From contig OX155976.1 in NCBI GenBank assembly GCA_944548615.1, positions 6,050,952 through 6,114,951 of the forward strand: a DNA stretch of 64,000 bases. The letters are read 5' to 3'. The position numbers and the translations under genes are program-made. This DNA is from Micropterix aruncella. Taxonomy: Eukaryota > Arthropoda > Insecta > Lepidoptera > Micropterigidae. The notes below the pieces were generated by a model. That model saw only the letters and a program-made list of their open reading frames with translations, was not told where the DNA came from and did no database searches. Below, piece after piece: positions 21,246 to 32,789 of the stretch (positions are counted from its first letter, which is position 1; every line of letters starts with the position of its first letter).

Positions 21246-21691
21246 GTGAAGTGAACGTTTGATCGAAAGCATGTTTTTTTTTCAAGATCTAGCGATGCCG
21301 CACGTGATTATTTGTATTTATGGAAACGTAGAAGAACGGTGTGTATATTTATCTTCGGAATCAGTCTGTAGGCCACATGGCCGGTTGACGACCGCCAGTT
21401 TTTCCTCTGAAAGACAGACGCGGCCGTGGTACTCCGCTGCGCCTATACCCACACGGAGCTGTCACCTTGACAGCGCGTTTTTGGCGCGTAAACATCAACG
21501 TCTCATCGAAAATCATTTCTGAAATTTTTATTTTTAAAAAGAAGTTTTTTCAAACGGATGAGATTGACGCTGTCAAACTGTCATTAACGAAATCGTTTCA
21601 TCAAGCAAAATTCCCGTCGATCACAATTTAGGTAGGTACTAGGATCAAGTTTTCTCATCAAACAATTCTTCTCTTTTATGTTCCTCTACTG
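21246..21691. other. Unassigned interval
   Basis: Moderately GC-rich around 21370-21490. An 87-codon frame from 21259 shows no recognised domain and no splice context that I could support. Confidence 0.35.
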
Positions 21692-22133
21692 CAGTGTTTT
21701 TCAACCTTTTTTAGATCGCGACACCCTAGAAAAAAATGAAACTCTTACACGACCCCCCGTTAGACTGCAACTTAGTTCTCTCAACCCCCCCCCCCCCCCT
21801 TAGTCTCTTCCACAACTGTAACTGTAAGCATTCAATACATTTTTTTTTGTTGTAAAAACAATGGCGATAAACAACATTAATATTTACTGTTTTTCACTTT
21901 CGAAGCGTAGGCACTTACCTGTTTCCATCTTAGATCAACATAAAGTTTTGTAAAAGAAATAGCAAAAAACACTTAATAAACACTTAATAACTCTTTCGAA
22001 TCTGTATATGTTTGCATATTATATAATAGAGATTTTGTTATATTTTCGATTTTTATTTTAGATAGCTTGCGATCCCCCGGGGGTCACTTCGCGACCCCCC
22101 AGATGATCACTACCCACTGGTTGAAAAACACTG
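21692..22133. mobile_element. hAT-type MITE, 442 bp
   Basis: The terminal inverted repeats are CAGTGTTTTTCAACC on the left and GGTTGAAAAACACTG on the right. The flanks CTCTACTG and CTTTAGTG form a diverged 8-bp target duplication, the hAT length. Inside are GATCGCGACACCC and GGGGGTCACTTCGCGACCCC and a poly-C run near 21790. It is non-coding and must use transposase made elsewhere. Confidence 0.8.
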
Positions 22134-22164
22134 CTTTAGTGCAACTGTCGTTGGTTGAACATCA

Positions 22165-22357
22165 GCAATCTGGTCGCAATTGGAAGCTAGGGCGTGAGTG
22201 TAAGCCCGCTGGGTAACACTCCTGGCTATCTCGTGGTTAAGGCGTTGGCCTCTTACGGGCATGTGGCGGAGCTTGACGGTGGACTGTTTTGTCCAAGTGT
22301 TCTGCGCTCACTCCAGGGAGATAGAACGACTACTCGTTAAAACTTCCTGAGGTGACA
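22165..22357 (+). mobile_element. Family R element, copy R6 (5'-truncated)
   Basis: Only the last ~190 bases of the family are present, from CAATCTGGTCGCAATTGG to CTTCCTGAGGTGAC. It also lacks the final hairpin-forming end. No target duplication seen. Confidence 0.7.
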
Positions 22358-22862
22358 TAAATAATAAACAGAACAATAGGTATACATTATTTAACAGTTA
22401 TGCTGTTATGTAAAACAGTTTTAAAAATGCTTAAACTACATCTTTTTACCGCCAAAAGAAATCCGAGGGAAAGACTCCGGGAACCCCCTTTTATCTGGTG
22501 GTATTCCATACCCCCAGCCCCCAGCAGACCTTGCCACCGCAGTTAAAAAGCTGAAATTACGCCCATGGATGTAAGCTAGTTGGAACTAACGCACGTCAAA
22601 TCGAAATCTCTAACGGGAAATCGCTCAAATCCATCACTTGACGCATTGATGTTTATTGGAATTGAAGCAGAAATTTCCGTTTGCGAAAAAAACACGATAG
22701 AAATGCGAACGAATAAAACGCCGCTTCAAAGCATTTCAAACGAAGTAATTTCAAAAAGTTCGCAAAATAAATCTTGCGATAGATAGGCGTTTCAATCGAT
22801 ACGTCGAAATACAGACGTTTATCTATCACAATAAACTGGGATCAAGAATATCCCTAGGATGC
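22358..22862. other. Unassigned interval
   Basis: No gene seen. The 68-codon frame starting at 22580 has no recognised domain. Confidence 0.35.
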
Positions 22863-23020
22863 AATGGAAAAAAAACGGTTGTGCCACTCCAAAACTTTTC
22901 CGGCAAGTAGCCAAGAAGTTATGGAAGGAGTTGACCTGATTGAAAGGGATAGTCGGCGACTAACGCAGATGTGAAAATGCAACTCATTAAACACGTTCGA
23001 TTCAATAGTTTACGCTAATA
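22863..23020. repeat. Interspersed repeat X, copy 1
   Basis: Homologous to 60365-60515 and, for its last part, to 62246-62265. Shared words include TTGACCTGATTGAAAGGGAT and TTAAACACGTTCGATTCAA. It is uninterrupted here and serves as the empty-site reference for the insertion at about 60515-62245. Confidence 0.6.
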
Positions 23021-23059
23021 CTGATATAACGTATATATGTATGTATAACTGATAACGTG

Positions 23060-23715
23060 TCTCCATGAGCTTTTGGACAATCGACTAGACAGCCCAGCTA
23101 GTCTAGAAAAAGTTCAATTTCGTGTGCCACCGCGACTAACAAGGAGCTCTCAAACATTTTCGGTTGTCGCTTGCAATAACAACATCGGGTCGAATAGACC
23201 TCTTACCAGAATGTGTCGCGTTTTTGAAAAATCGTGTAAAGGTTTAGATATATTTTACCATTCCATTGATTTAATAAAAGACTCGATCATACCTAGCCTA
23301 TCTCCTACTTCTTAAGATTTCACTAACTCGCATCCTAATGTACTGTATTATATGATTATTATATTATAACATACTATTGCATTATATCATATGATGTATA
23401 ATAAATATTATTGTCCAATTAATCATACTTCTATTTTGCTCTATCCAAATAAAGTTCTTAACAACTTATTTAATTATTGCTTTTTTTACCCTTATATTAG
23501 TATTAGCTTTATTATATATTTTTCTACTATCAACGTGTTCATGTTATTTCTGGTAATTTATAATACAAGCATTGCAAACTATTCCGAACTATGCGACTAG
23601 ATGTCATTATTGTATAAATAGACAAATCGTTGGTTGTCTGGAAGATATTATTAAGTAGCAATAAGTCCACCATTGTACTTGGATTTTATTGTGCAATAAA
23701 GAGATTTTCATTAAT
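23060..23715 (+). pseudogene. LINE 3'-terminal fragment with C-terminal frame
   Basis: The frame 23073-23315 has LDSPASLEKVQFRVPPR, then TRMCRVFEK and LDIFYHS, the extreme C-terminus of a Jockey/CR1-related LINE. The 3' UTR ends in AGCAATAAGTCCACCATTG and TGTGCAATAAAGAG, like the CR1 tail at 14600. It is 5'-truncated, with no RT motifs left. It is related to the minus-strand piece at 6183-6482. Confidence 0.6.
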
Positions 23716-24169
23716 TTGCATTCAATCATTCAAATCGTAGATAACCAGTTACTTCATTGATGCATCATTTGAATATTTGAGAGCGTTCCTTAAGCCAAAT
23801 GGCATGTTCGTAAAGTCAAAGAACCCCAATGGCTGTAATTTTCCCATCGTTTCATATTGTATATTTTGGTCGTATCGGAGAAATATATTCTAATAACAAA
23901 AATAATAAATTCTTTAGTTGCACTTAATAATAAAAAAATAAAATAATACACATTTTGCATGTATGTATCGTAAATACAAAACTGGTCTTTAATGTATCGA
24001 CTTATAGACCAGGGTGCACCTTTTTCCTCTATCATAAATAATATCTAGCATCTCACAAATACTTAAAGTTATCGTCTACTTACTATATAAAAAGATATAT
24101 GATAGTCAAAAAATATAAAGACTATTAACCTGTGTAATATATCGCGGGGCAAGTCCACTTACTGTCGAC
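23716..24169. other. AT-rich interval with an antisense LINE tail
   Basis: Near 23900-23930 the run AATAAATTCTTTAGTTGCAC looks like a LINE 3' end on the minus strand. Nothing coding is left. Confidence 0.35.
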
Positions 24170-24560
24170 CTAAATCATCAGTTCCTTTTATCTCTTGGCG
24201 GCCACACAAAGCACAACACAAAACCTCGTTTGACACATATTTTTTATTTCATCGCCGTACGGTTCGATTGACCGAATATTCGTATATCACTTTACCCGCG
24301 AGAAACACCGCGCCGATGTCCATAAATTATTCGTTTATTTTCGGGAGACGCGCGAGCGCGAGCGACCTCGCTATCTGCGCAAGATCGTCGAGTGTCGACA
24401 ACTCGGGCGGCGAGATCCACTATACAGATACGGCTACGAGTCGTTCGTTTGTGCCGGAACCGCACCTCGAAAATCGAACGAATTGGATACTTTTTGTCAT
24501 TCGTGTGCAAACCGCCATGACGTGTGGACGTGTTTATTTAAAGCTTCGTTTGTTGATGGA
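24170..24560. other. GC-rich island with the first of three related segments
   Basis: An unusually GC-rich block. Its end (about 24430-24540: GAGTCGTTCGTTTGTGCCGG, GAAAATCGAACGAA, TTCGTGTGCAAACCGCC) recurs in degraded form at about 25855-25960 and 26480-26590. The 139-codon frame that crosses it (24268-24687) runs on into a LINE tail and is unlikely to be one gene. Confidence 0.45.
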
Positions 24561-24576
24561 GAATCGTGCGATTTTG

Positions 24577-24690
24577 ATAAATAATAATAAAACGCTTTAT
24601 TTGCTGAAACAAATCGGTGAGCTTATTGCGTTGAATCAATATCTTACAACCAACCTTAGTCTAATGGGAAAACATGTTTTGCGGTAAAAA
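24577..24690 (-). mobile_element. LINE 3' tail fragment
   Basis: Starts at an (AAT)n run and reads AACGCTTTATTTGCTG, then ATCTTACAACCAACCTTAG, the reverse complement of CR1-group 3' ends seen elsewhere in the window. Confidence 0.55.
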
Positions 24691-24839
24691 TAAGATGAGA
24701 CTATTATTTAAATCATTTTTTTATTTCCAAAAATTCTTAACAGATTGTAGAAACTTAATATCTAGGTAGATTTAAATGACAGTTTATTTGTCCGTTTTTA
24801 CAATATCCAAATTGGTCACCTGGTATATATATAGTTCAA

Positions 24840-25640
24840 AGTTCTTTATTATTACTTTTATGATATCTCGATATGCAACATTTCAATACTGGCGATACTC
24901 AAAATCATTATTAAAATGTACTCACTAAAACCATAAACTAAAATAATCAATAAAAAAAATAAAATAATATAAAATCAGAAGAGTCAAAATATTTCAAAAA
25001 TCATATTTAAAATTGTCCAAACAAATGGCCAAATATTAAAAAATCACCTAAATTAATTTATGAAGGAAGCTCGTATCAAATGTATCTAACATTAATCCAG
25101 CAGAATATGAGACACACATTATTATTTTTCAAAGTAATAAACCTAGAATGACGCAGGGAAGGGGGAGGGAGGGGAGGGGGCGAGAGAAATGTATAAGCCC
25201 GTATCAAAGTGTTCTTTGAGCCTGCGTTTAAAGCATTACAAATTCGGTGCTGTCCTTACATGGGTGGGTAAAACATTCCAGAGACGGGATCCAAATAAGG
25301 AGAAAGAGTGTGAGTAGAAATCACTACTGTAACCAGGGATCGAGAGCAGTAGGTTGTCTTCAGATCTCAGAGGGGACCCGTGAGCTGATAGAGCATTGAA
25401 CCTACTTATGAGGTAGGTCGGAGAAGCCTTCTCCTAGATTCTGAAGAGCAAACCGAGGACTATCGTATCTCTCCTTTTTTTGGTCGTCAGCCTGTGATGT
25501 TTCCTTTTGTACTTCATAATATGGTCATATCTTATCTAGAAAAAAAATATCATACTGTTTTGTACAGAAAACGCTTACATTTTAATACTTTCAGTCTCCG
25601 GGGCGCAATTAGAGTACATAGAAATCCGTAATCTAAAATT
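24840..25640 (-). mobile_element. LINE 3'-terminal fragment
   Basis: A minus-strand tail (AGTTCTTTATTATTAC) is followed by a G-rich block (25157-25180) and by sequence like the LINE C-terminus (AAAACATTCCAGAGACGGGA, matching the TTCCAGAGT motif at 15060 and 52815). No frame is open. Confidence 0.45.
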
Positions 25641-26825
25641 CTGATACAAAAAGCGAAAACTAATGATGGGTATCGAAATGATACATGATAAAGTATCGAA
25701 AAACTATTATCTTGAAAGTAATAAACGGTAAAATTTTAAATTCACCGAGCAAAAGGGTAATTTAAAATTTAGCCAGTATATAGAAGATTTTGCAATAACG
25801 ATTATTTCGAGTCAAGGAATAATAAATTCTTTATATAGAATCGCTTTCTATGAAACCTTCAGATTCATTCGTTTCGTAAACGAGCCCGAAAATTCTATCG
25901 ATTCGCACAATTTTCATCATTAGAATGCAAACCGCCGCAATGTGTGGCCTTAACTATTATGTGGTATACAATTTATTAACCGGTCGGACGTCGACAGTGC
26001 CTATAGGCATTTCGTGTCGTTTGACAGATTCGCGCGTAACCGTTTCGACCGGCCCCCGTATATATTTTATAAATATATAATATACACGAGTAACAAGATA
26101 TAACTAGGTAACAAGAGGGAATTCATATAAAAAGAATTTGTTAGTATTTCTTCACAAAATCAACCAAAATTTACGGTTTTTTTGCGCGCGAAGGCTGGTT
26201 TTCCAGCGGTTAAACAATAATCTCTATTTAAAAAAAAAAAAGAAAATATATCGAGAGCGATTGCCGCAACAATTGTTAAATCTGAAACGGAAAATCGATG
26301 TCCAGCGAAACTATTGCTGATTTTATTATTTCTGAAAATTGTAATAATAAATACAACACCTAAGTACCTAGTTATAAGTTCCTACAATCTGTAAATATCA
26401 TTTGAACAATAAATCGATTTGGTTTTCGATTGCTTTCTTGGGAGGATCCACGATCAGACCCACGATTAGTCTAGAGTAGAGAACCTTTAGATTCGTTCGT
26501 TTGTACCGGAACCGCACGAAAATCGAACGAAACAGACGCGTTTCGTCATTCTAAGGCGAGGCGCCGCAGAGTTAAGACGCGTGTAGAAACAACTCCTTTT
26601 ATAAACAGAGAATTGTATGATTTCGTTAAATAAAATGTGTTACACTTTTTTTACTCTGCAATAAGATGAGATATTCATCAATTTGAAACAATTTAGACTT
26701 CTTTAAGCTAATTCTTCAATTTTTATATTTAAAAATTATATTTTATGATTTTTTACATACTTAACGGTACCAGATTTCATTTCTTATGGTTTTTTCTTTA
26801 AATTTTATCCAAACGTGTGAGCAAT
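25641..26825. other. Interval with two degraded copies of the GC-rich segment
   Basis: Segments at about 25855-25960 and 26480-26590 repeat the 24430-24540 sequence (CAGATTCATTCGTTTCGT; TTTGTACCGGAACCGCACG; GCAAACCGCCGCAATGTGTGG). The rest is AT-rich and no gene is recognised. The 60-codon frame at 26138 is poly-Lys noise. Confidence 0.45.
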
Positions 26826-26829
26826 TAAC

Positions 26830-26904
26830 CCGTTGAGTATGAGTCAACCAAATCTGGTCGCGAAACAATTATCCGTTGAGTACGAGTCGACCAAATCTGG
26901 TCGT
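26830..26904. repeat. 43-bp tandem duplication
   Basis: CCGTTGAGTATGAGTCAACC begins the first unit at 26830 and a near-copy begins at 26873. Both contain CCAAATCTGGTCG. Confidence 0.8.
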
Positions 26905-26914
26905 GCGTTTTTTT

Positions 26915-27090
26915 CACTTCTTTGACGTTCTCATATTTATTCATAATTATCTAATTGTTTTACAAAATGATATTTCAATATTCTATATTCGACATTTCAA
27001 TGCAATCATTGTGCAGTTGTTCTTTTTATGATTGGTGTAGTAGTTTCGTAGTTATAGTACTTTAAGTCGAGCGCCGTCGATGTCGCCGAA
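26915..27090 (-). mobile_element. Helitron-like element, partial copy C
   Basis: Homologous to 800-970 and, in reverse, to 30760-30920 (TCTCATATTTATTCATAATT, TATTCTATATTCGACATTTC). Both ends are missing. Confidence 0.5.
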
Positions 27091-27862
27091 AATCCTGCAA
27101 AAGAGACAGATGCATCCATGAAAATACCCATTTACTCCAAGGGTTAAAATGTTTTTCTGGTACGCTAAGTTGGCGTTGGTGATTAGGATTCTACATGTGC
27201 TTACTTGTTTGCTACTTGTATAAACAGAAATATTTATTTATTTAAACGCTTTAGTTTAAATAAATAAAATAAAATACACAAAACTTTAATGATTTTCAGT
27301 GGCAAAAATGAGGTTTTATTTATTATATATAAATTTTAAGTATTTTAAACTGTGACCGAATCAACGGAGTCATTTGTTTTTCGCTCAGATTCGAATCGCT
27401 GATCCAAATCAGGTGAAAGATCCATATCTATTAAAAGACCCGTGTGCAGTCCCGCAAGAGTGAACTGCTCGTTCGTTCAGACTCATCAACATCATTGTTC
27501 CGGCTAGTCTCTAAAAATAGGACAAGGGATTAATGAAGCCACCGAAATGACATTATCCGATCTATTACAAACAAAACGGTCACAATAGGACAGGTTGAGT
27601 TACTTGTGAAGGTGGATTAACCCTGTGTTGGTCGCACGGGCCACGAATGCACCCAGCAGTCTAAAAATGTTCTGGGGAATGGCAGCAAATTCGATGAGAA
27701 TTCTTACCCTTTAAAAAAGATATATTTGCCGGCACAGGGTCGGTAACAACTCGTTTTTCAAACATGGCAACCTACAGTTTATGATATTGAGGAAGTTTGA
27801 TCATTGTAGCAAAAGAATACATTCCTCATATCATACAAAGACAGACATTACCACCTAGACCA
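27091..27862. other. Unassigned interval
   Basis: No gene or RNA seen. AT-rich, ordinary composition. Confidence 0.35.
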
Positions 27863-28230
27863 GTGGTTTCCAGTTAGTTTTTCCTGCGTATCACTTAAAG
27901 AAAGACCTCAAACTCGCGTACTGTTTATTGCAGAAATGACAAATTAAAATGAAATCAGTTTTTTTCAACATTTTACAACTCTGAAAAATCTGGTTGCTTT
28001 ATGATCAGTTTCAGTCTCAACTCGTTTTCGAGTTTGTAACGACGTTTAGTTTTAAAGTTTATCATGGCCGAAAATCCGCTCTCGCAAAGGTACGTCGTGC
28101 AAAATACATGTCAGCAATTGTTGTTTGAGTAATGTTTTTTTACTGATTATATTATTTTAGTCAAGAGATTGCCCTTGATGCAACTTCACGTACCCCTGGG
28201 GGTACGCGTACCACTAATTGGGAAACACTG
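27863..28230. mobile_element. hAT-type MITE, 368 bp, perfect 8-bp target duplication
   Basis: The termini are CAGTGGTTTCCAGTTAG on the left and CTAATTGGGAAACACTG on the right. ACCTAGAC stands immediately outside both ends (27855-27862 and 28231-28238). It is non-coding. Its sub-terminal words (TGCGTATCACTTAAAG; GGGGGTACGCGTACCACT) resemble those of the MITE at 21692, so it is probably the same broad group. Confidence 0.85.
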
Positions 28231-29342
28231 ACCTAGACAATATCTTATAGTCAGCTAATTGGTCGCCCTAATGGGACAATTAGGATAAAAGGATAATAGT
28301 CGGGTAGCATCTAATGTGTAAGTTTGTCAAAGTAAGCTGTGATTAAAATTGACGATTGAATGATTAACGACTAATTGATTTAATTATCATTATGATTAAA
28401 GTTTTCAATCGTGAGTAATTTAGTCTTGGAGTGCCTGTACTAAGTAGGCTCTTGATACTCTTATTAAGGCTCGGAAACTTTTCAAATATTGGGCCTATTT
28501 AAATGACCTAAAAAGTAGAGCCTTATTGTCTGGTTATTTTATTTGGTTTTATATTTGTACTTTTAGTTTTTAAATGCATTGCGTAGCTTTAATTTGATTA
28601 TTTAACAGTTTACTGACAACTTCAATATTACTATGAATAACTTTCATTACGTATTTTTTCGAATTATTGACTATTTTTAATATTAGGCCTCTATTTGATT
28701 ATTTATATTTATATTTATATGTTGACGAACTAGTAGTTAAATTATTCACTCATTATGTATTTTAAGTAAAGAGTAGTAACGAGACATACTAACTAACACA
28801 ACATTAGTCATGACTTAGGGTAGGGTAGGACATGGCCCTGCAATTTTCGTTTTTTTGACAATTGTGCAGAATTAGAGATAGATTTCCTTTCAGATTTAGA
28901 TTAGAGTTTTATATTAGGATCTTACCTATAACCGCTGAAAATATCAGGCATGTTCAGTTGCAGAGAAATCTAAAATTATATATAAAAAACAATTGCAAGG
29001 GGTTGCACCGAAAAATGGGGCAAAGCCATTTCGCACTTTCAACATGGCTTCGTCTCCAACTATGCAAGGAGTTGATAACGAGGAACTTGACACTCGAATG
29101 TAAAGCTAAACCAAGCAGTTCATCACCGTAAGTTTATTTGCGAAAATAGCTTAAACCATTTTGGAAAAACTGGAAGTACAAAAAATATTACATTAAAACA
29201 CGAAAAAACAGACTTCCGAATTTTCCAGGCTCACTTGCAAGCGAACTTATTAAGGATTGGTGTGGAATTAGAAGTTGGTAAGACGGGTCAGCCACCTGGC
29301 GGCTATCGAAATAATTACAAATTTACCCCCATTTACCCTATT
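28231..29342. other. Repeat-derived interval, includes second copy of the 17840 repeat
   Basis: 28460-28790 is homologous to 17840-18200. 28330-28440 has TTAGTC-rich words like 12100-12270. The 89-codon frame at 28862 has no recognised domain. Confidence 0.5.
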
Positions 29343-29356
29343 AGTACCCTAATAGT

Positions 29357-30029
29357 GTAGGCAGGGAGCTAAGGAGCCCTTGCTGAGTTGACCACGAAGA
29401 CCCATTCTGTTCAGAGTTGGTCACACTCACGGGTCAACACCCATTCGACGGCCTCCACGCATGAATGTGAGCCCGGGTAGGACTCTGGCCTTAGGGCTAG
29501 TTTCCCCTAGGAATCAACCTTCTAGCGCTCCTGGACGGTCTGCGCTCCATGCGGCATAAGCCAATCGATTTCGCACTCTGACTAACAGTCGGGGGAGTCT
29601 GGAAGCAGTACTGTTTCCTATAGAGTGGGGGTAGTTGCGGACCTTACGGCGACTGCTCTTGAAACGACCATCGGCTACCCGATCCTGGGTGAACAGCCGG
29701 GCAAAGGATGCCGTGGTCCGCGATAGATTCGGTATACACCGTTTCACCGCTTCGTAAGGGAGAGGACCGCGCAAGCGACCTCGAACTCGTAACCAATCGA
29801 GAGACTGGAGTAATCTGGTCGCAATTGGAAGTAAGTGCATGAGTGTAAGCCCGCTGGGTAACACTCCTGGCTATCTCGCGGTTAAGGCGTTAGCCTCTTA
29901 CGGGTTTGTGGCAGAGCTTGACGGTGGACTCTTTTGTCCAAGTCTTCTGCGCTTACTCCAGGGAGATAGAACGACTAATCGTTAAAACTTCCTGAGGTGA
30001 CGGGCTTGCCCGTTGTAGTTGACAACTCT
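29357..30029 (+). mobile_element. Family R element, copy R7 (best-preserved boundaries)
   Basis: A 673-bp copy starting GTAGGCAGGGAGCTAAGG and ending GTTGACAACTCT. It is flanked by the perfect 14-mer AGTACCCTAATAGT (29343-29356 and 30030-30043). A duplication of this length points to target-primed reverse transcription rather than a cut-and-paste transposase. The 3' end has ACGGGCTTGCCCGT, which folds into a hairpin. A minus-strand frame of 116 codons (29514-29864) has counterparts in other copies but no conserved ATG. I treat it as non-coding. Confidence 0.85.
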
Positions 30030-30043
30030 AGTACCCTAATAGT

Positions 30044-30568
30044 CGATTGACCCAACACTGCTTTCAGGAAGGTCCAAACAAAACCGATTTAATATCAATT
30101 TGCCCAAAAGAAATTCCTATTCAAGACGCTCGTATTTCTTTTCGCATTTTATAAGGCGTAGCACATTACCACCTTGTTTATTATGACTGTAACAGCGCGC
30201 GTGATTAACAGGGCAGTTTATTATTTTTTCAGGCGAGCTTTTGAAGCTTTTCACGCTCTGAAATATTCTTGAAATATTTTCATGCCCGAGACGCAATTAC
30301 TTGTTTTTTTTCAAGGTTTAACGCCCGCCGATCTCCGGATGCTTGCAATAACATGTTGTACCTAATGCATAATATACCCTGGAGTTACGCAGGAAAATAA
30401 ACAAATGTGAGAAAAATAGGACACGTAGTGTTAATTACCCCAAAATATCAACACAAAACAGCATTTCTAGGGAACATGGCTCCAGAAAAATCGCCTTTAA
30501 GCGTGATTCACTGGGATTTTAGCGTGACGAACCTCCTGGCGTAGTCTCAATAGACTGAGTGTGGGCAG
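30044..30568. other. Unassigned interval with one hAT-like terminus
   Basis: Just after R7, TTGACCCAACACTG (about 30049-30062) is the reverse complement of the hAT-like terminus at 12087. R7 therefore may have inserted into such a MITE, but its other end was not found. No gene. Confidence 0.35.
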
Positions 30569-30689
30569 GGCCGGATCTATAATTTTTGGCGCCCTAGGCG
30601 AAAAAAAAATTCTGCGCCCTCATTAAAATTCCTTCATCGGGGTCTGCCGGTTATCGAACTTTGGAACGGAACGGAACTTCGGAAAAACG
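30569..30689. mobile_element. Possible hAT element terminus
   Basis: CAGGGCCGGATCTATAATTT then GGCGCCCTAGGCG is a common type of hAT terminus. The fragment at 31800-32030 has its 3' end toward this terminus. The two could be parts of one minus-strand hAT element split by the Helitron-like copy between them. This is an inference from order only. Confidence 0.35.
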
Positions 30690-31330
30690 TTATTACCCTT
30701 CGAGTAGCGGCATAATTTCATGGCAGACCGCGGCAATTTATTGGAATTTCTTGCAGTATCGCCGCGCTCGACAAAAAGTACTGTAACTATCGAACTACTA
30801 TAGCAATCATAAAAACAATAACTGTGCAATAATTGCATTAAAATTTTGTATATAGAATATTGAAATCTCATTTTGTAAAACAATTATATAAGTATGAATA
30901 AATATGAGAAATTCGAAAAAGTGAAAACAACTCGGCATTTCTAACTTGTCCTCTTTTTACGGAAAATTACGAAACCCTATTTAAAAATTGTAAATAATAT
31001 CGTGATCTTTATTAGATTGTCTATAAAGTGTTATATTTCGATTTGCTTACTTACATACAAAAATATTAAGATATTACCTCATAAAAACCGATAAAAATTT
31101 TGATGATTTCTGGAAAAAAAATATGTTTGACAATGGAATGTTATCAGAAATATCCGCGAAATGACGCGCGAAATTATTCTAGCGGCCGTCTATGTATCTA
31201 TGGTAATAATGAGATATTTGGTGCTCAAAATAATATGTGTGCTCCGGGAGCAAGCCGCCAATATTGGTCGTTACGTAGTCAACGGTGTTCTGACGTGCAA
31301 CCAAATTTGGTCGTGACGTAGCCGAAGGGT
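30690..31330 (+). mobile_element. Helitron-like element, copy B
   Basis: Inverted relative of copy A (304-1010) over about 640 bp, from TTCGAGTAGCGGCATAATTT to GTGACGTAGCCGAAGGG. The CTAG end present in copy A is missing here. No transposase. Confidence 0.55.
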
Positions 31331-31799
31331 TTATTTGTTATAAGAAGAATTTGATTTAATAACCTATTTTTAATGAATTTGGTATATAAAACGAACGTCA
31401 ATTTTATATAAAATATATACTATTTAACATTCACAAACTTCAATGTATTTTGGCAGTTGAAAAAGTGGTTCTAACAATGGCTTTGCAGTTTGTCTTTTGT
31501 TTTGTCAACTTATAGATTAATAATTAGAAATCTTTTTTAGTATTAGAAAAGCTTCATAGCCCACAGTTTTACATTAGGTATACAGGTTTACAGGTCTTAT
31601 AATAACATTATGTACACTGTACAGTTCTCTTAATAACAAACAGAAACTCACAGTTAGATTACAGACAGTTTTTCTGTTGTTATAAAACTTTAAAAAATAC
31701 ACAAAGAGTAATTGATATTTTTTGATATCGGAATATTGTTTTCTTAACTACGGTTCAAAGGTCTTCTAGAAATACTGATTAACAGTATTTATAGTCCTA
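31331..31799. other. Unassigned AT-rich interval
   Basis: No gene seen. If the hAT reading is right, this would be transposon 3' sequence. Confidence 0.3.
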
Positions 31800-32030
31800 A
31801 AGTTCTAATGGTACTTTTCTTGCTTTCTGCTTAGCAAATTCTGAGGGCTTTGGAGTCTAACTGTCTTGCTATCTCACTTTCAATATAAATTGTCGCCAGA
31901 CCCACAAGTCTTTTCTGGCACATTTTACTACGCAGATAGGTTTTAATTAGCTTAAGTTTTGGTAAACTTCGTTCAGCACTAGCTACGGAAAATGGAAACT
32001 TAATAAAAATACGAAGGGCCACACAAAGGG
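31800..32030 (-). pseudogene. hAT transposase C-terminal (dimerisation) fragment
   Basis: The minus frame 31831-32022 contains FPFSVASAERSLPKLKLIK followed by YLRSKMCQKRLVGLA, then I.IES. This is the signature of the hAT C-terminal dimerisation region found in ZMYM1-like transposases (AERSF.KLKLIK.YLRS.M.Q.RL). Only some 60 residues remain. The DDE core and BED zinc finger are absent. The frame is open through the fragment but has no start or partner exons. Confidence 0.75.
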
Positions 32031-32114
32031 CATACTTTCCTATTTTCTAAGACAACTTAAATAAAATAAAATACCCTTCACGGTCTATGAGATTCACACG
32101 GTCTATAGGTCTAT

Positions 32115-32672
32115 GGGGTCACTTCATGTCCTATGGGATTCTTCTCTGGGGAAGCTGTGCGTACCTACATCAATAACATCTTTATACTACAGAAACGTGC
32201 TGTAAGAGCTATATATAAACTTGGTCCTCGGGTTTCACTTAGAGAAAAATTCAAAGAGATAAATATTCTTAATGTTGCATCACAATATATATATACGAAA
32301 ATATGTTGTATGTCCACAAGAATATTGACAAGTTTTAAAAAAAAGCGACACTCATAATCTTAATACTAGACATAAGCATAACCTTGTTGTGCGTGCTACT
32401 CGTCTCCACAAAATAAGCAATTGTTTTTTGGGACAATGTATACGCTTCTATTACAAACTTCCTATACTATTAGAGAAGTACCGGTAAATAAGTTTAAAGC
32501 TACCATCAAAGCAAAATTGTATAAAATAGCATACTATACAATATCTGATTATGTAAAAGACTAAACGGCTTGGGAGTAAGGCTTGGACGCATCATAAGAA
32601 CATAAATTAAAAATAATATTTAATTGTGTCTATATGAATAAAGAACATTTTGATTTTGATTTTTGATGACCT
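32115..32672 (+). pseudogene. LINE C-terminal fragment with (GATTTT)n tail
   Basis: The frame 32133-32357 has IFILQKRAVRAIYKLGPRVS followed by LREKFKEINILNVASQYI, the post-RT region of Jockey/CR1-type LINEs. Similar residues occur in the LINE at 60853-62097 (VFTLQKRAIRAI, CREHFQKLGIL). Downstream, in another frame, NTRHKHNL and LHKISNCFLGQ-type residues continue. The element ends ATTTTGATTTTGATTTTTGA, a short repeat tail. It is frameshifted and 5'-truncated. Confidence 0.7.
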
Positions 32673-32789
32673 TCATTACCTACTAATTCGTCTGCCTAAG
32701 CTAATAGGATGCAGAAGTACTAAACGTTTCTTTAGTTTATGTTTTTAAATCCCCAAATTTAAAAATCTCGTCCTAAGGAGCTATACAGA

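Noticed and set aside
24268..24687. 139-codon frame in the GC-rich island
   Set aside because: The last 40 codons are an antisense LINE tail and the first part has no recognisable domain. It is not one gene.
29514..29864. A 116-codon frame that recurs in several family R copies (also near 1988, 20818, 49419, 53058)
   Set aside because: The first codon is GTG or ATG depending on the copy. Frames differ in length and are broken in R4, and no known domain is recognisable. A GC-rich repeat gives long frames by chance.
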